Notes under the pieces: generated by a model
The model's input: only the letters and a program-made list of their open reading frames with translations
What the model was told of the DNA's origin: nothing
The model's database searches: none
In this document: one piece after another, positions 16,027 through 23,699 of the stretch
Layout of the letters: each line of letters begins with the position of its first letter
How positions within the stretch are numbered: the first letter of the stretch is position 1
Program-made: the position numbers and the translations under genes
From: CAIVAT01 sp037128705
GTDB lineage: Bacteria; Bacteroidota; Bacteroidia; Bacteroidales; FEN-979
Direction of reading: 5' to 3'
Length of the DNA stretch: 64,000 bases
Assembly: GCA_037128705.1 (NCBI GenBank)
Contig: JBAXVX010000018.1
Span: 1-64,000, forward strand

Positions 16027-18978
16027 CTATCTGTTGATTGGGTCAACCTTTAACGGCATCTTTGCCATCTTTTCTACATTCATGCTCGGGAAGCCAAATT
16101 CCTCCACGATTTTTCCCTTGATGAGATAAATTCCATCACCCCGGAAAGGGAACATACTAACTGCCTTAGGGAAGTGAACCGTATCGAAAAAGTGGCCTTT
16201 GATATCGATAAAGGTGCCAAAATGCATCCATTCCCTTTTGATGGTACGCACGTACTTGATGGTAACCAATAATCCCAGCATGCGGATGGTTTCACCAACA
16301 TGGGAGGCCATTTCATGCGCAAGAATGTCTCCCCGGAATTTTGTTATCAGCAGGTCAAAATAGGAATAGGTGATGGGGAATCCAAGGAACTCAATCTCAT
16401 CGTACACATCGGCAATGATATTCTGTTCAAGGGCAGGGAGTTCGAATTTCTTAACTGCTGCCTGAAAGAGCTTTGGATTTTCAATCTGGCCGGTGGTCTG
16501 ACCCTTTCCCATCAGCATATGCGCCTCCCACAGCAACGAAGCTTTCGGTTTGCCTGTGAAACGAAACGCCCCTACCCGAATGAGGATGATCAATTGATCA
16601 AGCGTGACCGGAACACGCTGTATAAAATCATCCAGATCCTTATACCCCATTTCTGTTTTCCGTGAATCGTAAATCGCTTTTCCGATGTCTGCTTCCAGGC
16701 CTGCAACATGTATGAATCCCAGGAAAATATCACTTCCCCTGATCGAAGTTTTGTATTCGCTCCTGTTTACGCAGGGAACCTGCAGGCTGGCTCCGGAAAT
16801 TTTAGCTTCATTAAAATAGACCCAGGATGAATAAAACCCACCGAAGTTGTTGATCACCCCGGTGATAAATTCCAGCGGGTAATGTGCCTTGAGGTAGAGG
16901 CTCTGGTAGCTCTCCACGGCATAGGAGGCAGAATGGGCCTTGGAAAAGGAATAACCGGCAAAGGATTCTATCTGCCTCCAAACCTCTTTGGTCACCTCTT
17001 CGGGGTATCCCGACTGCCTGCAGTTTTCAAAAAACTTGTCAATGATTCGCTGCAGCTCCTTCTTCGAGCGGTATTTGCCGCTCATCGCCCGTCTGATCAC
17101 ATCGGCATCGGCCAGGTCCAGACCTGCAAAGTGATGGCAGATCTTAAGCACATCCTCCTGGTAAACCATCACCCCGTAGGTTTCCTTCAACTGTTCCTCC
17201 ATCACCGGATGCAGGTACTTGAACTTCCCGGGATTGTGAAAACGGAAAATATACTCCTTCATCATCCCTGAGCGTGCCACCCCCGGCCGGATGATGGAAC
17301 TGGCTGCCACCAGGGTGCGGTAGTTGTCGCAGTGCAATTTCTTCAGCAATCCGCGCATGGCAGGGCTTTCCACGTAAAAGCAGCCGATTGTCCGGGCATT
17401 TCGCAGCATCTCCTTCACCATTTCATCCTCTTTAAATGCCTGTACCTGGTGCACATCCACGCTGATGCCCTGGTTTTGTTTCACAAGCGCTGCTGCCTCG
17501 TATATATGCCCGATGCCCCGCTGGCTCAGGATATCGAGTTTCTCGAAACCAATGTCCTCGGCCACATACATGTCGAACTGCGTGGTAGGAAAGCCTTTCG
17601 GAGGCAGGTCGAGCGCGGTGTAACAGGTAATGGGTTCCTCTGAGATCAGCACCCCTCCGGCATGGATGCTGCGCAGATTGGGAAAATCGGCCATCATCTC
17701 CCCAAGCTCATTGATCTTTTGGATAATATGATTTTTATGAATCGCCTCTTCAGGATATTTCAGAAAGGCATCGATCTCCCCTTTCGGAAGTCCGTGAACC
17801 TTTCCAAGTTCGCGGTAGATGGACTTATCACGAAAGGTTGACATGGCTCCAAGCAGGGCGGTATGATCGCGGCCATGCCTTTTGAATATGTAATCGAGCA
17901 CCTCGTCGCGTTCTTTCCAGGAGTAGTCGATGTCGAAATCGGGCGGCGAGGTGCGTTTCGGGTTGATGAAACGTTCAAAGTAGAGGTCAAGCTCAATGGG
18001 GTCCACATCGGTGATGCGCAGGCAATAGGCCACGATGCTGTTGGCGCCGCTCCCCCGCCCCACGTGGTAAAAACCACGCGACATCGAATAGCGGATGATA
18101 TCCCAGGCAATGAGGAAATAGGAGGCAAATCCCATCTGGTCAATGATTTCCAGTTCATGACGGATCCGGCGCTTTGCCTCGGCATTCCCTTTTCCGTAAC
18201 GGTACTGAAGCCCGTCCATGGCCAGTTTCTCAAGCAGGATAAGGTCGTCGTACCGTTCCCCTGTAAAGGTTTTCCTGTTTTTCGAGGTCTTGAAATCGAA
18301 AGCAATGGAACATTCCTCCATGATCATTTCCGTGTTGCGGATGATCTCCGGGAAATCGCGGCACAGGCTGCGCAGTTCGTCAACCGGGCGCATCATCTCA
18401 TCGGGGGCGGCAATCATTTGGGGCTCGAGCCGGCTCAGCAGCACATTGTGGTCAACAGCCCTGAAGTTACGGTGAAGCTCGTACTCCTTCGCATTCCGGA
18501 AGGTAACCGGCGCCATGAGTACCATCCTGGGAAGAAGGTCGCGGTGGCGCGCGAGCATGAGCGGGTTGATCTCGGAGGGACGAAGGCCGATGAAATCGTG
18601 ACGTGTGACGCGTAACGCGTGGCCTGAATATGGATATATCCAAAATACATGCTCGAAATCCGGAGGGCAGTCGGGAAGGGGTTGATTGTTCAAGTTGTGT
18701 TCACTCAGGAATTTGTTCAGTTCATGGAAGCCTGCATTGTTCTTAGCCAGTCCGGTATACAGGAGGTGATCGTCGCGGCGGAATTCGATCCCGGCAATGG
18801 GCAGCATGCCCTTTTCCTTACACACCGAAACAAATTCCATGGTCCCGGTTGAATTATTGATGTCGGTGAGGGCCATCGGCTGGCCCACACCATAGGCATG
18901 CACAGCCTCTTCAACGAGATTTTCCACGGAGATGGTTCCATACCGGAGCGAGTAATATGAATGACAGTTTAAATGCAT
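16027..18978 (-). CDS. dnaE2: DNA polymerase III alpha-like subunit, error-prone DnaE2 type
   Basis: C-family DNA polymerase, 983 aa, shorter than replicative DnaE (about 1,150-1,250). The N-terminal PHP domain begins HLNCHSYYSLRYG; fingers/palm motifs include FYHVGRGSGANSIVAYCL and PPDFDIDYSW (catalytic aspartates), then IRPGVARSGMMKEYI, YGVMVYQEDVLKICHHFAG and SFSKAHSASYA. A C-terminal OB fold is present (LGLLVTIKYVR); the replicative tau-binding tail is absent. Together with dinB and a LexA-like repressor 1-2 kb away it forms a damage-tolerance set, the Bacteroidota counterpart of imuB-dnaE2. The gene symbol reflects type, not proven orthology. Paired operators lie 45-82 bp upstream. Confidence 0.9.
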   Translation of the reverse strand: MHLNCHSYYSLRYGTISVENLVEEAVHAYGVGQPMALTDINNSTGTMEFVSVCKEKGMLPIAGIEFRRDDHLLYTGLAKNNAGFHELNKFLSEHNLNNQPLPDCPPDFEHVFWIYPYSGHALRVTRHDFIGLRPSEINPLMLARHRDLLPRMVLMAPVTFRNAKEYELHRNFRAVDHNVLLSRLEPQMIAAPDEMMRPVDELRSLCRDFPEIIRNTEMIMEECSIAFDFKTSKNRKTFTGERYDDLILLEKLAMDGLQYRYGKGNAEAKRRIRHELEIIDQMGFASYFLIAWDIIRYSMSRGFYHVGRGSGANSIVAYCLRITDVDPIELDLYFERFINPKRTSPPDFDIDYSWKERDEVLDYIFKRHGRDHTALLGAMSTFRDKSIYRELGKVHGLPKGEIDAFLKYPEEAIHKNHIIQKINELGEMMADFPNLRSIHAGGVLISEEPITCYTALDLPPKGFPTTQFDMYVAEDIGFEKLDILSQRGIGHIYEAAALVKQNQGISVDVHQVQAFKEDEMVKEMLRNARTIGCFYVESPAMRGLLKKLHCDNYRTLVAASSIIRPGVARSGMMKEYIFRFHNPGKFKYLHPVMEEQLKETYGVMVYQEDVLKICHHFAGLDLADADVIRRAMSGKYRSKKELQRIIDKFFENCRQSGYPEEVTKEVWRQIESFAGYSFSKAHSASYAVESYQSLYLKAHYPLEFITGVINNFGGFYSSWVYFNEAKISGASLQVPCVNRSEYKTSIRGSDIFLGFIHVAGLEADIGKAIYDSRKTEMGYKDLDDFIQRVPVTLDQLIILIRVGAFRFTGKPKASLLWEAHMLMGKGQTTGQIENPKLFQAAVKKFELPALEQNIIADVYDEIEFLGFPITYSYFDLLITKFRGDILAHEMASHVGETIRMLGLLVTIKYVRTIKREWMHFGTFIDIKGHFFDTVHFPKAVSMFPFRGDGIYLIKGKIVEEFGFPSMNVEKMAKMPLKVDPINR

Positions 18979-19022
18979 GATGAACCGTAAAAGATTGATA
19001 TATTTTGTGTTATATTTTTATT

Positions 19023-19060
19023 GATTATATTTTGATCATTTTTCAGACTACAATATAATC
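19023..19060. promoter_or_regulatory. Twin inverted-repeat operator upstream of dnaE2
   Basis: Two sites of the form GATTA-N5-TAATC: GATTA-TATTT-TGATC (19023-19037) and GACTA-CAATA-TAATC (19046-19060), each with one mismatch, centres 23 bp apart. The same pair with the same spacing stands between dinB and the S24 repressor gene (21296-21333). The right-hand sites share CAATATAATCATT. Predicted binding sites for the XRE-S24 protein. Confidence 0.7.
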
Positions 19061-19089
19061 ATTTTCGGGCATTTTTCAAAAAAATTCCA

Positions 19090-19118
19090 TTGAGTATCAT
19101 TCAAATTATTCACCTTTG
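19090..19118 (+). promoter_or_regulatory. Probable promoter of the CPBP gene
   Basis: TTG (19090-19092), 18-nt spacer, CACCTTTG (19111-19118), one mismatch from TAnnTTTG. The transcript would have a leader of about 80 nt. It lies outside the twin operator, so this gene may not share damage control. Confidence 0.4.
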
Positions 19119-19204
19119 TAATCGAAAGTCATCCCATGCGCTATTGGCCGACAGTATTGCTCTGTTTCTCTGGCACGAAAACGTAACTATTAAATTTCCA
19201 TCCC

Positions 19205-20095
19205 ATGAATGACGAACTGGTTCACCAACTCAACACCAAGGCGAATGAGATATGCCGTGGAGATTATTCCCGCATCGATGAACTCTACCCGTATATTGTA
19301 ACAGGACAAGCCGGGAACGCAATTGGGGAATTTACCGAAAACTTTGTATTGATGGCCACAAAACTCGAAGCCCGTGAATTTGACCTGAACAGGAAAATCG
19401 ATGAATTGAAGGAGAAAAACCATGCCCTGGTTGAACTTGAGTGTCAGCGGACCGAAGGCTCCGTGGTTTTTTTCTCACTGCTTTCCATCATAAGCCTTTT
19501 CACTTTCGTGATTGAGATTCTGCGTGCCATCAACCCCAATGAGGGATTTGTGAAATTCATCGTTTTCCGAGGGACCGACCTGCTTTTTATCCTCACAGCT
19601 GTTTTTTTTATTTTTTTCACCAGGCTGCCGCTCAGGAGGTTTGGGCTCACCCTTGACAACTGGAAAAAATCACTTGTTGAATCGATCGTGGTGACGGGAG
19701 TGCTGATCCTTGTCATGCTTGCGATCAAATATTTCGCAATTAAAAATGGGTTGATGGACGGATCAAACGGATTGGTTAATTTCCGAATTCTTGACTGGAC
19801 CTTTCTCGTCTATCTCGTTATTGCCACGCTCCAGGAATTTCTGGCCCGCGGGGTTTGCCTTACATCCATCGAACGGAACATCACCGGGAAATATGCCGCC
19901 CCGGCGGTCATCATCCTTTCGGCCCTGGTATTCGGCCTGCCTCACTTGACCTTTTCGGTTGGTTTTGCTGTATGGGGACTGGTTGGCGGAGTGATCTGGG
20001 GCATACTTTACATGCGCCACAGGACCATCATCGGGGTCAGCATCAGTCATTACGTGATTGGGACCATGGCCTTCCTGTGCGGGTTTATCGGATGA
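19205..20095 (+). CDS. CPBP-family intramembrane protein (Abi/Rce1-like)
   Basis: About 75 N-terminal hydrophilic residues, helix-rich with a coiled-coil stretch (KIDELKEKNHALVELE), precede roughly eight hydrophobic segments. The CPBP motifs are in the C-terminal third: LQEFLARG where EExxxR is expected, FGLPH (FxxxH) and ISHYVIG. The first, catalytic-position Glu is replaced by Gln210, so peptidase activity is doubtful; the second Glu and both histidines remain. It sits between two translesion polymerase genes, converging on dinB. It could be a degenerate protease, an immunity-type protein or a scaffold. Confidence 0.85.
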   Translation: MNDELVHQLNTKANEICRGDYSRIDELYPYIVTGQAGNAIGEFTENFVLMATKLEAREFDLNRKIDELKEKNHALVELECQRTEGSVVFFSLLSIISLFTFVIEILRAINPNEGFVKFIVFRGTDLLFILTAVFFIFFTRLPLRRFGLTLDNWKKSLVESIVVTGVLILVMLAIKYFAIKNGLMDGSNGLVNFRILDWTFLVYLVIATLQEFLARGVCLTSIERNITGKYAAPAVIILSALVFGLPHLTFSVGFAVWGLVGGVIWGILYMRHRTIIGVSISHYVIGTMAFLCGFIG

Positions 20096-20100
20096 TCCTG

Positions 20101-20140
20101 CCATTTCGCTATTTCATCATTTCGCCATTTCGTTATTTTT
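20101..20140. repeat. Degenerate ATTTCGCC tandem run
   Basis: Consecutive 8-nt units ATTTCGCT, ATTTCATC, ATTTCGCC, ATTTCGTT between the convergent CPBP and dinB genes. The last residues of DinB (NNEMAK) are encoded by this run. Similar short runs occur near 117-142 and at 50061-50085. Confidence 0.65.
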
Positions 20141-21283
20141 TATCGCCACCCCTCTCCTGACAATTTTCTGCCCGTACTTCCTCCTGATCCGGTCGAGCGC
20201 CTGGTAAAGATTGACCATCTCAACGTTATCATCGAACATATTGAGCTGCGGATTTCCCGAGATGAGGCTGCTGAAGCGCACGCCGATGAGGCGGATCAGC
20301 ATGCGGCGCTGGTAGATGCGGCCAAAGAGCTCTTTGACCACAGGAATAAGCTGGTGGTCAAAGGCCGTGTAGGGCACCTGCTTCTGCAGTGTATGGGTGT
20401 CGAAGTTTGAATAGCGGATCTTCACCGTGATACAAGAGGTGAGCTTTTGCTTGTCGCGCATTTCAAAGGATATCTTCTCCACCATCTTCACCAGGATCTC
20501 TTTCATCCGGATGATGTCGATGCTGTCCTGGTCAAATGTGGTTTCGGTACTCACCGATTTGGCCTCATGGAAGGGGTATATCGGTGTGCTGTCGATGCCA
20601 TTGGCCTTTTCCCAAATCACAATGCCGTTCTTGCCCATCACCCGTTCCATCATATCAACGGGAATGTGGCTCAGTGTATCGATCGTCACCACTCCCATTG
20701 ACCGCAGCAACCGGTAACTCTTCTCCCCTATTCCCGGTATTTTGCGAATGGAAAGCGGGGAGAGAAACGGTTGTACTGCATCTCTTGCCACGTAAAGTTC
20801 TCCGTTTGGCTTGGCCTCGCCCGTGGCAATCTTTGATACGGTCTTGTTCACCGACAGCCCGAAGGAAATCGGCAGCCCGGTGTTTTTGATGATGCTTCTC
20901 CGTAACTCATGAGCCCATTTCTGCACCCCGAAGAAGCGATCCATCCCGGTTACATCAAGGTAATGCTCATCGATGGAAGCCTTCTCGTATACCGGCGCCT
21001 TTTCTGCAATGATATCCGTAACGGTGTGCGAATACTTCGAATAGAGTTCCATGTCACCCCGCACAAGGATGGCATCGCCGCACAGTGCCCGCGCCATCTT
21101 CATCGGCATGGCCGAGTGAACTCCAAATTTCCGTGCCTCATAGCTGCAACTGGCCACCACTCCCCGGTCGGAAGTGCCGCCAATGATCACCGGCTTCCCC
21201 ACCAGTTCCGGACGGATCAGCCGCTCAACCGAGACAAAGAAGGTATCGAGATCAAGGTGGACTATGTTTCTGGAAATAATCAC
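20117..21283 (-). CDS. dinB: DNA polymerase IV (Y-family)
   Basis: Translesion polymerase. N-terminal catalytic motif HLDLDTFFVSVE with the first metal-binding Asp, SYEARKFGVHSAMP, then the second acidic motif YEKASIDEHYLDVTG, helix-hairpin-helix (IRKIPGIGEKSYRLL) and a little-finger domain. In SIDEHYLD the usual SIDEAYLD alanine is His. The start codon is GTG at 21283. The last six residues derive from a simple repeat, and no beta-clamp motif is obvious at the extreme C-terminus. Transcribed divergently from the LexA-like gene across a shared twin operator, the nearer site ending 13 bp before the start codon. Confidence 0.95.
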   Translation of the reverse strand: MIISRNIVHLDLDTFFVSVERLIRPELVGKPVIIGGTSDRGVVASCSYEARKFGVHSAMPMKMARALCGDAILVRGDMELYSKYSHTVTDIIAEKAPVYEKASIDEHYLDVTGMDRFFGVQKWAHELRRSIIKNTGLPISFGLSVNKTVSKIATGEAKPNGELYVARDAVQPFLSPLSIRKIPGIGEKSYRLLRSMGVVTIDTLSHIPVDMMERVMGKNGIVIWEKANGIDSTPIYPFHEAKSVSTETTFDQDSIDIIRMKEILVKMVEKISFEMRDKQKLTSCITVKIRYSNFDTHTLQKQVPYTAFDHQLIPVVKELFGRIYQRRMLIRLIGVRFSSLISGNPQLNMFDDNVEMVNLYQALDRIRRKYGQKIVRRGVAIKNNEMAK

Positions 21284-21295
21284 AGGAATTATTTT

Positions 21296-21333
21296 GATTA
21301 TTATTTAATCATTTTTAAGATTACAATATAATC
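21296..21333. promoter_or_regulatory. Twin inverted-repeat operator between dinB and the S24 repressor gene
   Basis: Two perfect GATTA-N5-TAATC sites: GATTA-TTATT-TAATC (21296-21310) and GATTA-CAATA-TAATC (21319-21333), centres 23 bp apart. The right site abuts the -7 box of the repressor gene (21336-21343), as expected for autorepression; the left site lies just upstream of the dinB start. Same arrangement as at 19023-19060. Confidence 0.78.
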
Positions 21334-21335
21334 AT

Positions 21336-21343
21336 TATATTTG
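21336..21343 (+). promoter_or_regulatory. -7 box of the S24 repressor gene
   Basis: TATATTTG followed by C, perfect TAnnTTTG, 20 nt before the ATG. Operator site 21319-21333 fills the spacer between this box and the expected -33 position. Confidence 0.65.
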
Positions 21344-21363
21344 CAACATCAAAATATTTTATT

Positions 21364-22167
21364 ATGTTTTTCAGCAGCAACATTAAATTCATGCGTAAAC
21401 GCCGCGGGCGCACGCAGGATGATGTGGCATCCGCCATCAACATGAAACGGTCAACCCTTAGTGGATATGAGAACAATGTGGCTCACCCGGGCATGGAGGC
21501 ATTGATACAGTTTTCCAATTATTTCAATATCGCCATTGATACCCTGATAAAGATTGACCTGTCAAAACTCCCGGAAAGCCAGTTAAGACAAATAGAACGG
21601 GGATATGACGTATACCTGAAGGGCAGCAACCTCAGGGTTCTCGCAACTACGGTCAACAGGGATAATGAAGATAACATCGAGCTGGTTTCTGAAAAAGCAA
21701 AAGCGGGGTATACCGGTGGATTTGCCGACCCTGAATACATCAGTATTTTGCCCACATTCCGGCTTCCTTTTTTATCACGGCAGAAGAAATACCGTACATT
21801 CCAGATAAGTGGCGATTCAATGTTCCCTATTCCTCACGGGGCATGGGTTACCGGGGTTTTCATCCAGGACTGGACTTCACTTCGTGATAAGGATGCCTAC
21901 ATTATCCTTACCCTTGACGAAGGTATCGTTTTCAAAGTTGTTGAAAACAGAGTCAAATCCGAGGGAAAACTGGTGCTGCATTCGTTGAATCCGCTCTATG
22001 CTCCTTATGAAATCAGTACACGTGATATTCGTGAGATATGGCAGTTTGTAAACTATATCAGTCCGAAAATTCCTGAAAACACAACCAGTGAGAATTATCA
22101 TCTCACGGAAACTTTAAAAAAACTTCAGCAGGATGTTCAGGCAATCCAGACCAAACTGAATATCTGA
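21364..22167 (+). CDS. LexA-like repressor: XRE helix-turn-helix plus S24 peptidase
   Basis: N-terminal HTH of XRE/Cro type (about residues 8-62: RGRTQDDVASAINMKRSTLSGYE), not the winged helix of classical LexA. The C-terminal S24 domain has the autocleavage elements: Ala114-Gly115 in EKAKAGY as the likely scissile bond, Ser152 in GDSMFP and the general-base Lys191 in GIVFKVV. RecA-stimulated self-cleavage is therefore plausible. Divergent from dinB with operators overlapping its own promoter. It resembles CI/HdiR-type repressors, but the lack of phage genes and the polymerase neighbours favour a chromosomal damage-response role. The symbol is left empty because it is not canonical LexA. Confidence 0.9.
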   Translation: MFFSSNIKFMRKRRGRTQDDVASAINMKRSTLSGYENNVAHPGMEALIQFSNYFNIAIDTLIKIDLSKLPESQLRQIERGYDVYLKGSNLRVLATTVNRDNEDNIELVSEKAKAGYTGGFADPEYISILPTFRLPFLSRQKKYRTFQISGDSMFPIPHGAWVTGVFIQDWTSLRDKDAYIILTLDEGIVFKVVENRVKSEGKLVLHSLNPLYAPYEISTRDIREIWQFVNYISPKIPENTTSENYHLTETLKKLQQDVQAIQTKLNI

Positions 22168-22190
22168 AGGCAAAAAGCGCCTTTTTTTTT
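22167..22190 (+). terminator. Intrinsic terminator after the S24 gene
   Basis: Stem AAGGC / GCCTT with a 7-nt loop, followed by a T-run to 22190, starting at the stop codon of the repressor gene. Confidence 0.75.
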
Positions 22191-22253
22191 CTTAATTGTT
22201 AGGTTTTAGCGGTATCAAAAAGAAGATTTAATCCAATTGGACTAATTTATATT

Positions 22254-22261
22254 TATATTTG
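22254..22261 (+). promoter_or_regulatory. -7 box of ugd
   Basis: TATATTTG, perfect TAnnTTTG, 29 nt before the ATG of ugd. No well-spaced -33 element. Confidence 0.45.
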
Positions 22262-22290
22262 TTCCAGATATTAAACTAAAACTTCCACAT

Positions 22291-23616
22291 ATGAAAGTTG
22301 CAATCGTTGGATCCGGATACGTGGGGCTAGTAACCGGCACTTGCTTCGCTGAAGTTGGCATCGAGGTTACCTGCGTTGACATTGATCAGAAAAAAATTGA
22401 AAACTTAAAAATTGGGATTATCCCTATTTATGAACCGGGACTGGAGGAGATGGTCCACCGCAACATGAAAAAGGATCGTCTCAAATTCACAACGAGTATT
22501 TCCGAGGCATTGGAAGATTGCGAAGTTATTTTCAGCGCGGTTGGGACCCCCCCTGATGATGACGGAAGCGCCGACCTTCAATATGTAATCAGCGTAGCAA
22601 GAGATTGCGGGAAACACATGAAGGATTATTTGCTGATTGTGACAAAGAGCACTGTTCCGGTTGGTACGGCAGCCAAAGTACGTGCAGCAGTCCAGGAAGA
22701 GTTGGACAAACGAGGTGTCAATATCGAATTCGACGTTGCCTCGAATCCTGAATTTCTAAAAGAGGGCGCAGCCATTGATGACTTCCTTAAACCCGACCGG
22801 ATCGTGGTCGGATGCAATTCGCCCCGTGCCGAGGAACTGATGAAATCGCTCTATAAACCATTTACCTTAAATGGTCATCCGGTGATATTCATGGATATAA
22901 CTTCAGCTGAGATGACGAAATATGCCGCTAACTCCATGCTGGCAACTAAAATCAGCTTTATGAACGATGTTGCCAATCTCTGCGAAATTGTCGGGGCCGA
23001 TATCAATATGGTACGCCGGGGCATTGGATCCGACTCCCGCATTGGCAGTAAGTTTATCTATCCGGGTGTCGGGTATGGCGGTTCCTGTTTTCCAAAGGAT
23101 GTGAAGGCCCTGATCCATACGGCCGATGATTTCAAATACAGCCTTCGTGTCCTGAAGGCGGTGGAGGCCGTAAACGATGATCAGAAATCGGTGTTGTTCA
23201 ATAAAATGATGAAACACTATGGAGGTGAACTTACTGGTAAAACAGTAGCAATCTGGGGGTTGTCATTTAAACCGCAGACCGACGATATGCGCGAAGCCCC
23301 ATCCCTGGTCATCATTCAAAAACTTCTTGAATCTGGTGTAAAGATCAAAGCCTATGATCCTGTGGCCATGCATGAAGCCGAACGGATCCTCGGAGATACA
23401 ATTTATTATGCTCCTGATCAGTATGATGCCCTGATTGATGCGGATTGCCTGATGCTTGTCACAGAATGGCCGGAATTCAAATTCCCGAATTTTAATGTTA
23501 TCCGTAAACTATTGAAAGATCCTGTTGTGTTCGACGGAAGGAACATTTATGAAATACCGGAGATGAAGCGCAAAGGATTTGCTTATTATTGCATTGGCGT
23601 AGATACTTCAAATTAA
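22291..23616 (+). CDS. ugd: UDP-glucose 6-dehydrogenase
   Basis: Oxidises UDP-glucose to UDP-glucuronate with two NAD+. Rossmann motif VGSGYVGLVTG at the N-terminus, TKSTVPVGT, NPEFLKEG, and the catalytic Cys266 in GYGGSCFPKDVKAL; C-terminal UDP-binding domain with WGLSFKPQTDDMREAPS. Length 441 aa is standard. Followed by UDP-glucuronate decarboxylase, so the product probably goes on to UDP-xylose, with a strong terminator between the two genes. Confidence 0.97.
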   Translation: MKVAIVGSGYVGLVTGTCFAEVGIEVTCVDIDQKKIENLKIGIIPIYEPGLEEMVHRNMKKDRLKFTTSISEALEDCEVIFSAVGTPPDDDGSADLQYVISVARDCGKHMKDYLLIVTKSTVPVGTAAKVRAAVQEELDKRGVNIEFDVASNPEFLKEGAAIDDFLKPDRIVVGCNSPRAEELMKSLYKPFTLNGHPVIFMDITSAEMTKYAANSMLATKISFMNDVANLCEIVGADINMVRRGIGSDSRIGSKFIYPGVGYGGSCFPKDVKALIHTADDFKYSLRVLKAVEAVNDDQKSVLFNKMMKHYGGELTGKTVAIWGLSFKPQTDDMREAPSLVIIQKLLESGVKIKAYDPVAMHEAERILGDTIYYAPDQYDALIDADCLMLVTEWPEFKFPNFNVIRKLLKDPVVFDGRNIYEIPEMKRKGFAYYCIGVDTSN

Positions 23617-23634
23617 ATTCGCACACTTCAATTT

Positions 23635-23674
23635 AAAAAACCTAACAGTTCGATCAAGTACCGTTAGGTTTTTT
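23635..23674 (+). terminator. Long-stem terminator between ugd and the decarboxylase gene
   Basis: Perfect 12-bp stem AAAAAACCTAAC / GTTAGGTTTTTT with a 16-nt loop. The T-run is part of the stem and continues to 23674. It would separate ugd from the next gene or act as a partial attenuator; it could also work bidirectionally. Confidence 0.8.
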
Positions 23675-23699
23675 AATTATATAAATAAAATCGGGAAAC

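Noticed and set aside
17863..18615. 250-codon open frame on the + strand inside dnaE2
   Set aside because: Exact antisense of a conserved polymerase coding region; the protein is Val/His/Gly-rich with no recognisable domain. Typical shadow frame.
16027..18978. Replicative DNA polymerase III alpha subunit
   Set aside because: 983 aa without the C-terminal tau-binding region, and linked to dinB and a LexA-like repressor; error-prone DnaE2 type fits better.
21364..22167. S24 repressor as a prophage CI-type repressor
   Set aside because: No integrase, structural or lysis genes nearby; neighbours are chromosomal repair polymerases with shared operators.
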